The position numbers were made by a program, and so were the translations under genes. From a virus: DNA of 45,167 nucleotides. Below the pieces are notes generated by a model. It saw only the letters and a list, made by a program, of their open reading frames with translations. It was not told where the DNA came from and made no database searches. The number at the start of each line of letters is the position of its first letter. The stretch's first letter is position 1. Below, piece after piece: positions 39,090 to 45,059 of the stretch. The stretch covers positions 1-45,167 of IMG/VR virus record IMGVR_UViG_3300048588_000233; one strand, 5' to 3'.

Positions 39090-39162
39090 TGTTTACTTGT
39101 TGTTCGGGTGTGCAGGCAAAAGCGAAAGTTGCGATTAGTACTGCGAAAATTACTTTTTTCAT
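39007..39162 (-). CDS. Small lipoprotein, 51 aa, with DxNxNGxxD-like loop
   Basis: The signal MKKVIFAVLIATFAFAC ends in a lipobox with Cys17. The mature part ends with CPNWDRNCNGIPDSQE, a DxNxNGxxD-type calcium loop as in thrombospondin type 3 or EF-hand-like repeats, with a Cys pair. The gene overlaps the membrane gene by 83 bases. A promoter with dyad site 4 stands upstream, so it is the first gene of the envelope operon. Confidence 0.7.
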   Translation of the reverse strand: MKKVIFAVLIATFAFACTPEQQVNSDEYQTDKEKVCPNWDRNCNGIPDSQE

Positions 39163-39187
39163 TGTATTGGCTTTTAGCGATTAAGCC

Positions 39188-39210
39188 TTAAATATAATGA
39201 TTCTAAATAA
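39188..39210. promoter_or_regulatory. ATTCTAAATA dyad, site 4
   Basis: TTAAATAT - AATGATT - CTAAATAA keeps the right half-site and spacing; the left half is degenerate. It covers the candidate -7 box (TATATTTA on the minus strand, 39189-39196) of the envelope operon. Confidence 0.52.
39189..39196 (-). promoter_or_regulatory. Candidate -7 box of the envelope operon
   Basis: TATATTTA on the minus strand (one mismatch to TAnnTTTG), 26 bases before the lipoprotein ATG at 39162, and inside dyad site 4. Confidence 0.42.
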
Positions 39211-39268
39211 CTTACACTCGATGGTTAATAATTATTTTTGTTCAAATGTATAAAATATTTTAATATAA

Positions 39269-39285
39269 TTCGCAGATATTGCGAA
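39269..39285. promoter_or_regulatory. Operator 2 (TTCGCA-GATAT-TGCGAA)
   Basis: This 6-bp inverted repeat with a 5-base spacer has the same TCGCA-N5-TGCGA core as operator 1. The end of the core is 9 bases from the -7 box of the second HTH gene (10 bases for operator 1). The matching layout points to one shared binding protein. Confidence 0.68.
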
Positions 39286-39293
39286 ATTTTATT

Positions 39294-39301
39294 TATCTTT
39301 G
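39294..39301 (+). promoter_or_regulatory. -7 box of the second regulator
   Basis: TATCTTTG is a perfect TAnnTTTG box, 5 bases before the ATG at 39307, again predicting a leaderless transcript. Confidence 0.65.
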
Positions 39302-39306
39302 GTATT

Positions 39307-39570
39307 ATGAAAGAACTTGATTTTAATGGTCTGTTAGAATTTTTGGAAGTTTCTAAAATTGGCGAATTTTGCGAACTTACTGGAATCGCACCTAACACCG
39401 TAACCAAATTAAAAAGCCAAACATCGGACGGTAAAATGTATCTTGAAACGATATTAAAGATTCAAGAAGCCTATCCGAAAAAAGATTTAACACCATATTT
39501 TCCTGTCTATTCTCAAATAATTGAAAATTCACAGTGGAAATATAAGCGGAAAAGTCCTAATAAAAAATAG
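39307..39570 (+). CDS. Second HTH regulator, 87 aa
   Basis: The start at 39307 (MKELDFNGLLEFLEV) is preferred to a longer frame because the promoter lies between. The core KIGEFCELTGIAPNTVTKLKSQTSDGKMYLETILKIQEAYPKKDLTPYFPVY is HTH-like with a C-terminal arm. It shares its operator type with the repressor gene and may be a Cro-like or auxiliary regulator. Confidence 0.7.
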   Translation: MKELDFNGLLEFLEVSKIGEFCELTGIAPNTVTKLKSQTSDGKMYLETILKIQEAYPKKDLTPYFPVYSQIIENSQWKYKRKSPNKK

Positions 39571-39607
39571 GAAAAACCCTGTTTTTGCACAGGAAAAACC
39601 CTGTTTT
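39569..39607. repeat. Tandem pair of 17-bp direct repeats
   Basis: AGGAAAAACCCTGTTTT occurs at 39569-39585 and 39591-39607 (period 22). The first copy overlaps the stop of the HTH gene. CCTGT...ACAGG also forms a hairpin, so this may be a terminator or a protein-binding array. A second hairpin, TTACGG-TTTT-CCGTAA, follows nearby. Confidence 0.6.
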
Positions 39608-39673
39608 GGGATTGTATAATGAAATAAAAATTAACTTCTTTACGGTTTTCCGTAAGGGCAAAATGAATAAACA

Positions 39674-39886
39674 ATGGAATGGATTAATGTGAAAAATGAA
39701 TTACCTAAAAAAAGCGAACATCTTTCTTGGTGCAGTAAAAATGTCTTGTGTTTAACAGATGGTAAACAACAATATATTTGCTTTTATCACACAGCGAATA
39801 AATGTTTTTATGATTACTCTTTAATGGCGATTACCGAACATAAAATTACCCATTGGATGCCATTGCCCGAACCCCCAAATAATTGA
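39674..39886 (+). CDS. DUF551-like protein
   Basis: The 70-aa protein has the DUF551 shape: MEWINVKNELPKKSEHL at the start, VLCLTDGKQQYICFYH in the middle, and ITHWMPLPEPP at the end. It is common in phages with no known function. The stop overlaps the next ORF as TTGA. Confidence 0.85.
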   Translation: MEWINVKNELPKKSEHLSWCSKNVLCLTDGKQQYICFYHTANKCFYDYSLMAITEHKITHWMPLPEPPNN

Positions 39887-39975
39887 AAACACTTTTAACC
39901 ATACTAATCTTTATAATCCTTTGGATAATAGGACTATATTTAAGGGATTATATCTATAAAAATAAAGGGAAATGA
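39883..39975 (+). CDS. Micro-protein, 30 aa, single membrane helix, TTG start
   Basis: The ORF reads (M)KTLLTILIFIILWIIGLYL followed by RDYIYKNKGK. The TTG start overlaps the DUF551 stop (TTGA) and the stop overlaps the next start (ATGA). The coupling on both sides supports translation. Function unknown. Confidence 0.5.
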   Translation: MKTLLTILIFIILWIIGLYLRDYIYKNKGK

Positions 39976-40154
39976 AAGAAGCTGAATATATTAAAGTTAA
40001 GGATTTAGGTACAATTACAGGTGCTAAAAATGTACTTCGTGGATTGGTTCCTGAAACATCTGATATAATTAAAGAAGAAGATTATAATAAAGTAATGGAG
40101 ATATTAACCAAATGGGAAATAAAACATTACTCAAGCATCACTACAAACCAATAA
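39972..40154 (+). CDS. Small protein, 60 aa
   Basis: The protein begins MKEAEYIKVKDLGTITGAKNVLRGL and has an acidic helical second half. It is coupled to the preceding micro-protein. Function unknown. Confidence 0.58.
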   Translation: MKEAEYIKVKDLGTITGAKNVLRGLVPETSDIIKEEDYNKVMEILTKWEIKHYSSITTNQ

Positions 40155-40164
40155 TTAAATAGTT

Positions 40165-40323
40165 ATGGAAGAAAACAATCTTTATTTAGTAGAATTAGAA
40201 GGATTGTCATTGCCTCAAACAGTTTTGTATATTGGCGGTGGACTTATGTTCAAATTGCCTATGCAAATTCCTCTTAAATGGAAAGTAAAAGAAATTATAA
40301 GGAATGTTACACCAACTCAATAA
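40165..40323 (+). CDS. Small protein, 52 aa
   Basis: The ORF reads MEENNLYLVELEGLSLPQTV, then a hydrophobic glycine-rich segment (LYIGGGLMFKLPM) and a basic end. It continues the rightward operon with a gap of 10 bases. Function unknown. Confidence 0.52.
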   Translation: MEENNLYLVELEGLSLPQTVLYIGGGLMFKLPMQIPLKWKVKEIIRNVTPTQ

Positions 40324-40341
40324 CCCTTAAACAAAAACAAA

Positions 40342-40551
40342 ATGAATAATCTATACTTTTATAACATCAATAGCGGTCATCTGTTCCAATTATCTGGCAA
40401 ATTAAAAGTCGCTAAATTCTTAAAAGAATATCCTGACTGGAGGGATTTAGATTCTAATGATGATAGATTGATCTTGGTTAAAAACTATTTTTTAGAGCAT
40501 GGCAAAAAAGCTGCTTCTGATAGCGACTTAAACGTTAAAGCCAGTTATTAA
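40342..40551 (+). CDS. Small protein, 69 aa
   Basis: It begins MNNLYFYNINSGHLFQLSGK and ends DLNVKASY, and is soluble and mixed in character. It is the last gene of the rightward operon and converges on the integrase gene with a 4-base overlap. Function unknown. Confidence 0.58.
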   Translation: MNNLYFYNINSGHLFQLSGKLKVAKFLKEYPDWRDLDSNDDRLILVKNYFLEHGKKAASDSDLNVKASY

Positions 40552-41801
40552 ATAAGTTCCAAAACCCTTAAATGCTCCCTATCTTGCAAATCATAGTTAA
40601 GACGTTGTGAATAGGTAAACGTTTCCCCTTTTGATTTATGACCCTGCAACCGTTCAACTATTTCTTTTTGCACCCCGATAGAATAGGCGTAAGAGTTGAA
40701 AATATATCTCGGCAGCTTTGTTCTTAATATTGGATTGTAGCGTTTTAGACTGTTATAGTAGTTTTTGCGCCAATTATTATAGGCTCTTACATTTTTGCGT
40801 ATATCAGGAATAAAACCAAATATCCTTTCATCTTCCTTTGTACCGTATTCGTTTATGATTTCCATTGCCCTATCACAAAGAATATTGTTTATCAATAACC
40901 TTTCCTTATCCTGTAACTTATGGCGTTTAAAACTAATCCTGCCGTTCTTTATTGACTTCCATTTTAAGAGCGATATTTCCACAATATCCTGTCCAGCAAG
41001 TAATATCTGAAGTTCAAAGATTGCGATATTTCTTTTGGTGGATCTAAATGTTTTTTTGGTCTGTGCTTTCTTTCGCTCACATTTAAAAATCTCACGCAAC
41101 TCGTCAAGCGTTGGCAATGTAGTTTCTTTACGGTCTGTTTTTTTAATCAATCCTATAAATGGATTGTCCTGCTTTACGTTATACTTTGTTCTTCTTTGCG
41201 CTTCCTTATAGACCGCCCTTAGATTTTTAAGATAATAATTTACCCCTGCACGTTTGCAAGTTCCCGATGACAATTTGAAGTTTATAAAACCATTTAAAAA
41301 ATCGTAATCGATGGAATTAATGTTTATGTCGTTTCCTGTAAGATAATTGTAAAACTCGTTTCTGCATTGTACATAAGCACTTATTGAACGGTTTATTTTT
41401 TTCAGTTCCTCAATCCTTATATCGTAAAACTCGATCAATCCTATTCCTGTTTGCTTTCGTAGTTTGTCTATTTCCTGTTGGAGTAGGAATATTTTTAAAT
41501 CTGTGTTTTCCTCCAGTCCGTTTTTTATTATTTCGATGGACTGGGAAAGGTTTAAGCGGTGTTCGTTGCAATAGTCAACTTCCCGTATCAAATCACTTTC
41601 ACGCTTTAATAGGAACGCTTTTAACCTCTTATAGTCGGGGTGGGATGGAAGTACGGTATCTTTCCAATATCGCATATCGCAATATTCGTTTAGGTGGATA
41701 TACTTTGCAACTCGGTTTTGAACCCTTATCTTTATTGGGTAGCCGTTCTTTGTTTTTCTTCTGGTGTCCAAAAGTATCGTTGCGCTCGTCAAAATTTGCA
41801 A
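40548..41801 (-). CDS. int: Tyrosine integrase (Bacteroidota type)
   Basis: The 417-aa protein has an arm-binding N-terminal domain (LLDTRRKTKNGYPIKIRVQN), a SAM-like core-binding domain (about 105-200) and a catalytic domain. The end shows RYIFNSYAY, RLQGHKS (His388) and the Tyr397 nucleophile in FTYSQR. At the first catalytic Arg (LLAGQDIVEISLLKW) and at the His of HxxR (Lys here) the usual residues are missing, as known in part for IntDOT-like enzymes. The start is a TTG at 41801; the first ATG would cut the arm domain. It lies next to attP. Confidence 0.88.
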   Translation of the reverse strand: MQILTSATILLDTRRKTKNGYPIKIRVQNRVAKYIHLNEYCDMRYWKDTVLPSHPDYKRLKAFLLKRESDLIREVDYCNEHRLNLSQSIEIIKNGLEENTDLKIFLLQQEIDKLRKQTGIGLIEFYDIRIEELKKINRSISAYVQCRNEFYNYLTGNDININSIDYDFLNGFINFKLSSGTCKRAGVNYYLKNLRAVYKEAQRRTKYNVKQDNPFIGLIKKTDRKETTLPTLDELREIFKCERKKAQTKKTFRSTKRNIAIFELQILLAGQDIVEISLLKWKSIKNGRISFKRHKLQDKERLLINNILCDRAMEIINEYGTKEDERIFGFIPDIRKNVRAYNNWRKNYYNSLKRYNPILRTKLPRYIFNSYAYSIGVQKEIVERLQGHKSKGETFTYSQRLNYDLQDREHLRVLELI

Positions 41802-41804
41802 TTT

Positions 41805-41816
41805 ATTTGCAACGAA
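41805..41816 (+). repeat. Candidate integrase arm site, copy 1
   Basis: ATTTGCAACGAA occurs here and at 42037-42048, in the same orientation on either side of the attP core. Placement fits arm-type sites of a tyrosine recombinase. Confidence 0.45.
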
Positions 41817-41863
41817 ATTAGAATAAAAATGTAGCTTTTTGTAGCTTTTTGTAAATTTTGGGG

Positions 41864-41886
41864 AAATTTGGAATTATTCTAAATAG
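41864..41886. promoter_or_regulatory. ATTCTAAATA dyad, site 5
   Basis: ATTTGGAAT-T-ATTCTAAAT (41866-41884) matches 8 of 9 positions in a palindrome. It lies 63 bases upstream of the integrase start, next to two TGTAGCTTTT direct repeats (41829-41850). Confidence 0.58.
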
Positions 41887-41894
41887 GGTAAAAT

Positions 41895-41934
41895 AAAAGC
41901 CGTAACGCCCGAAAGTACGGTATATACGGCTTTT
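41895..41934. terminator. Hairpin between attP and integrase, possible bidirectional terminator
   Basis: AAAAGCCGTA (41895-41904) pairs perfectly with TACGGCTTTT (41925-41934). The ends are A and T runs, so it can act in both directions. It may insulate the integrase from host tRNA transcription after integration. Confidence 0.6.
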
Positions 41935-41943
41935 GTTGATTAG

Positions 41944-41985
41944 TCGGAATGGTCGGATTCGAACCGACGACCCCACGCCCCCCAG
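41944..41985 (-). other. attP: attP core: 3' half of a tRNA-Pro(GGG) gene
   Basis: On the minus strand one can read: anticodon loop CTGGGGG (anticodon GGG), 3' anticodon stem GCGTG, variable loop GGGTC, T stem and loop GTCGG-TTCGAAT-CCGAC, acceptor strand CATTCCG and discriminator A. No 5' anticodon stem, D arm or 5' acceptor strand precedes it, so it is not a functional tRNA. The break in the anticodon loop and the neighbouring integrase identify it as the attachment core. On integration it would rebuild the host tRNA-Pro gene. Confidence 0.85.
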
Positions 41986-42036
41986 TATTATTCAAAAGCC
42001 TTTGTTTATGCGGGTTTAACTCATATAAAGATACAA

Positions 42037-42048
42037 ATTTGCAACGAA
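42037..42048 (+). repeat. Candidate integrase arm site, copy 2
   Basis: Second copy of ATTTGCAACGAA, 52 bases beyond the 5' end of the tRNA half. See copy 1. Confidence 0.45.
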
Positions 42049-42087
42049 TTTAAAACGAAAATATATAATTTGTATTGATATTTTCCT

Positions 42088-42095
42088 TATCTTTA
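42088..42095 (+). promoter_or_regulatory. Candidate -7 box of the homing endonuclease gene
   Basis: TATCTTTA (one mismatch to TAnnTTTG) lies 66 bases before the ATG. The leader contains a hairpin (AAACCG / CGGTTT). Confidence 0.4.
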
Positions 42096-42161
42096 TAACT
42101 CAAAACCGCCTGAATTTCTGACGTTCAAACGGTTTCTAATACTCACATAAAAACGCCTTAT

Positions 42162-42728
42162 ATGAATACTCCTGCAAATGTAAACAATATTCCTCATTGT
42201 GATAATCTATCACTTGAAAATTTACCAAATGAGATATGGAAGCCAATTAAAGGTTGCGAAGAAACTTATTTGATTTCAAATTTTGGAAGGGTTAAATCCT
42301 TATTAAGAAATATTATTTTAAAACAGGAAAAAGATCAGGGTTATAGAAGGGTCTCACTCCAAAGAAAAAACAAAAGAGTTCATCAATTAGTTGCGATAGC
42401 TTTTTTAGGTCATATAAAATGCGGTTTGAAATTAGTGGTAAACCATAAAGATCATATTAGGTCAAATAACCACGTAGATAATTTAGAAATAATTACAGGG
42501 CGTAAAAATTCTGGATTTACAATTAATAAAAGTACTTCCAAATACATAGGAGTTTCAAAAGTAAGTAATAGATGGAGGGCTTCTATTAAATACAATGGCA
42601 AAACTTTTTATCTTGGAAGTTTTAAAACTGAATTACAGGCTCATACCGCCTATGAAAAACGTTTAGAAAAATTTAAGCAGAAAGAAGAAGCGCACCAAGC
42701 AAGAATGAAACATTTGGAAAGTGCTTAA
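42162..42728 (+). CDS. Homing endonuclease: NUMOD4, HNH and AP2 domains
   Basis: Residues 24-45 are a NUMOD4 motif (EIWKPIKGCEETYLISNFGRVKSL). The HNH core follows (VHQLVAIAFLGH, LVVNHKDHIRSNNHVDNLEIIT). An AP2-like DNA-binding domain occupies about 126-170 (KYIGVSKVSNRWRASIKYNGKTFYLGSF, TAYEKRL). This is the standard build of phage-borne selfish nucleases. It lies just beyond attP, not inside a visible intron. Confidence 0.9.
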   Translation: MNTPANVNNIPHCDNLSLENLPNEIWKPIKGCEETYLISNFGRVKSLLRNIILKQEKDQGYRRVSLQRKNKRVHQLVAIAFLGHIKCGLKLVVNHKDHIRSNNHVDNLEIITGRKNSGFTINKSTSKYIGVSKVSNRWRASIKYNGKTFYLGSFKTELQAHTAYEKRLEKFKQKEEAHQARMKHLESA

Positions 42729-42763
42729 AACAACTGTTATATTAACCTTAATTAATAATTGAT

Positions 42764-42964
42764 ATGGAAGAAAAAACAATGATTGATGGTATTTTATTTG
42801 CTTGCCAATATTTAGTATTAGTTCGTGATGAACCAACTTTTGCAGAGGAATTAATCAAAGAAAGTAAATTTACAATTCAAGAGTATATAAATGCTCAAGC
42901 TAAAACAGGCTATGAGGATAGAAAAATGAACCGAATTATTAAAAAGGCTTTCTCAAAAAGTTAA
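42764..42964 (+). CDS. Small protein, 66 aa
   Basis: It reads MEEKTMIDGILFACQYLVLV and then a helical segment (FAEELIKESKFTIQEYINAQ) with a basic end. It is soluble and of unknown function. It follows the homing endonuclease gene in the same direction. Confidence 0.55.
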   Translation: MEEKTMIDGILFACQYLVLVRDEPTFAEELIKESKFTIQEYINAQAKTGYEDRKMNRIIKKAFSKS

Positions 42965-42983
42965 ACACTAAGGTAAATAGATT

Positions 42984-43187
42984 ATGGAAAAATTAACTTT
43001 AGAATATTCAATAGAAAATAAGTTTACACCAAATATGTGCGTTAATTGGTATTTTCCCGACTATTCAGACGAACAATGTAATTATGTTTTATGGGAAGAA
43101 ACTTGTTTTCCTATGTCTATGGAAACCACCCTTGAACAGTTATATAAAATGTATTTAAAATCTACCCAACCCACCCCAAAGGATTAA
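42984..43187 (+). CDS. Small protein, 67 aa
   Basis: It reads MEKLTLEYSIENKFTPNMCV, is acidic and aromatic (WYFPDYSDEQCNYVLWEETCF) and has three Cys. It is the last plus-strand gene of the genome and converges on the 226-aa gene. Function unknown. Confidence 0.55.
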   Translation: MEKLTLEYSIENKFTPNMCVNWYFPDYSDEQCNYVLWEETCFPMSMETTLEQLYKMYLKSTQPTPKD

Positions 43188-43211
43188 GAGTTTTTCTAAA
43201 GTAGGAAACAA

Positions 43212-43892
43212 CTAAAACCTCAATAATTGATAACTCAAGCCTATTCCAGCTATCGGACTTATTCCGTCTTTAGAAAGTCCATATCCTGCGAAAATTGATA
43301 CGCCTAAGCGTTTCTGTGGCACTTTTACAGAATAACTATCCAAACCCAACGTTTTAATGTTTGGATTGCTGTTAACCGCTTCAATTACATATTCAGAATT
43401 AAACAATCCTTTTTTTCTTTTACCTATTGCGAAACTTAAAGTATTGGGAACTTCCAAAGAGTTTATAGTTATTCCGTTTTTATTTGAAAATCCATCAATG
43501 GAATAGTACTTATCTTTTTTGCTCCAATGTTTGTTAAATTCAAAATCTATTGGAACATCATAACCTATTCTAATGGTATCAAATTTTGTGATAGTGGTTA
43601 TATTTCCCGCTGCATCTACCTTACGGAAATTCTTAACCAGTCTTTTTAATTGCCCTGTACTGTCTATTTGTTTGCTCAATAATACTTCCAAATTTGATTT
43701 TTCCCCCTGCAAAGCTGTTTTAACCGCTATTTCCTGCCCTAATTCGTTTTTATAGTATCTTATGCTATCTGAAAGAAAATCCTTTGTGCTTTGTGCTTCA
43801 TTCTTTAATTGGGTTGTTTTGTCGCATTGCCTAAACAATAGGATAGAAAGAACGGCACTTAAAATTATTAATAGGATTGTTAGGTGTTTCAT
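43212..43892 (-). CDS. Candidate spanin: inner-membrane anchor, coiled coil, beta-rich C-terminus
   Basis: The 226-aa protein starts with a membrane anchor (residues 4-20, LTILLIILSAVLSILLF), then a periplasmic coiled coil (about 25-90), and a beta-rich domain whose last strands (VSIFAGYGLSKDGISPIAGIGLSYQLLRF) end in Phe, the signature of outer-membrane strands. This plan could bridge the two membranes like a unimolecular spanin. It lies after the lysis operon but behind a terminator, so timing is uncertain. Confidence 0.6.
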   Translation of the reverse strand: MKHLTILLIILSAVLSILLFRQCDKTTQLKNEAQSTKDFLSDSIRYYKNELGQEIAVKTALQGEKSNLEVLLSKQIDSTGQLKRLVKNFRKVDAAGNITTITKFDTIRIGYDVPIDFEFNKHWSKKDKYYSIDGFSNKNGITINSLEVPNTLSFAIGKRKKGLFNSEYVIEAVNSNPNIKTLGLDSYSVKVPQKRLGVSIFAGYGLSKDGISPIAGIGLSYQLLRF

Positions 43893-43959
43893 AATTATTT
43901 TGTATTTTTACGTTATCAAGTAGGAATCTTGAATAAGACAATTAAGTCCTTCGTTAGCT

Positions 43960-43991
43960 AAAAAGCCTTTGTGAAATATAAAAGGCTTTTT
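43960..43991. terminator. Terminator after the phosphoesterase gene
   Basis: AAAAAGCCTTT and AAAAGGCTTTTT form an 11-bp stem with a short loop, flanked by A and T runs, so it can work on both strands. It probably ends the long leftward late transcript. The rest of the 43,893-44,077 gap shows no ORF or clear promoter. Confidence 0.7.
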
Positions 43992-44077
43992 TATGCCTTT
44001 TCCTTACTTAAATATACAACTTTTTTATTTCATAATACACTGAAAAACACTATATTTACTAAGGTTCTTTGACATTT

Positions 44078-44935
44078 TTAATGCGTTAATGTCGCTTCAA
44101 ATTTTATGTCCGAACTTGAATTATAGGTAATATCCAAAAAGCATCCACCGAGATATTTCGGCATACCTATTCGCTCAACCGCCCAACCTTTACCGCCTGC
44201 AAATTCCTCTTTATAGGTTCCTGTTTTTATATGCCATTGGTTTTTTACTTCAACGGTCTTTTTATATTCATTCCTTACAAGTCTTGGCTGTGGCATTATC
44301 CATCCGTCGTGCGTATGTCCTGAAAATATCAAATCGGCATCAGGCATCATGCAAGCCATTCTAACAACCGATAATGTGCCTTTGGTTATGATACCTCCCC
44401 AATTACCGTGAGAGTAACCTACGTTTAAAGTACGTCTGTTAGCGTTGTTGCTTTTGAACTGCAAAGAGTAGTACCCTGTATAGTTTCCGATTTGGATATT
44501 TGAACCAGCGATAAGATTGAGCCTTTCAACAAACCGTTCCATAACATCTGTTTCGGCACGTCTTGAAACACTTGTTTCGTGGTTTCCTCTGCTAATCAAA
44601 AGAATATTCTTTGCGTATGGTATAAGTTTTTCGGCTGTATCGTTTATTACCGCATCGAGATAATTATTTTTGTTGTGTTCTGGCAATATGTCGGACTTAC
44701 TGCCTCGTGGGTCGTACTTCCCCTGCATAAAACAGAATAGATCCCCTGTAACAACTATTTTAGCATCCATTTCCATTGCCTTGTCCAAGTGGCTAAACAA
44801 AAGTTTTCGGTTGCATTTTGGATTATCAAAGTGCCAATCGGAAGAAACAAAGAGTTTTAGTGTATCGGTATTGTCGCAGTCAAACTTAAATTGGTGGTAA
44901 TTGGATTGAAATTTATTCGTTTCCTTTAATTCCAT
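44078..44935 (-). CDS. Calcineurin-like metallophosphoesterase
   Basis: The 285-aa enzyme has the full metal-binding set: SSDWHFD (Asp33, His35), VTGDLF (Asp65), SRGNHET (about 115-120), GYSHGNWG and SGHTHDG. It has no signal peptide. Substrates may be nucleotides, DNA ends or phosphoesters; related phage enzymes repair or degrade nucleic acid. It comes after the lysozyme and the 28-aa ORF in the circular map. Confidence 0.85.
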   Translation of the reverse strand: MELKETNKFQSNYHQFKFDCDNTDTLKLFVSSDWHFDNPKCNRKLLFSHLDKAMEMDAKIVVTGDLFCFMQGKYDPRGSKSDILPEHNKNNYLDAVINDTAEKLIPYAKNILLISRGNHETSVSRRAETDVMERFVERLNLIAGSNIQIGNYTGYYSLQFKSNNANRRTLNVGYSHGNWGGIITKGTLSVVRMACMMPDADLIFSGHTHDGWIMPQPRLVRNEYKKTVEVKNQWHIKTGTYKEEFAGGKGWAVERIGMPKYLGGCFLDITYNSSSDIKFEATLTH

Positions 44936-44972
44936 TTATTAGTGAATTAGTTAATAAAGTAGGTTTATTAGC

Positions 44973-45059
44973 CTAAAGACTAATATATTCAACAACAATT
45001 AAATAGATAGCGCAAAGCATCATTCCCCAACAAATGATTTTTTCGATGTTGAATTTCAT
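44973..45059 (-). CDS. Micro-protein, 28 aa, across the circle junction
   Basis: The ORF reads MKFNIEKIICWGMMLCAIYL and ends IVVEYISL, one membrane helix. In the circle its ATG (equivalent to bases 17-19) overlaps the lysozyme stop (16-18) as ATGA. It is missed if the window is treated as linear. As part of the lysis cassette it could be an antiholin or second holin; only the position supports this. Confidence 0.55.
   Translation of the reverse strand: MKFNIEKIICWGMMLCAIYLIVVEYISL

Noticed and set aside
41384-41821. Plus-strand ORF (145 aa) opposite the integrase
   Set aside because: Shadow of the integrase arm and core domains; composition is not protein-like.
41944-41985. Complete functional tRNA-Pro
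   Set aside because: The 5' half (acceptor strand, D arm, 5' anticodon stem) is absent; it is an attachment core.
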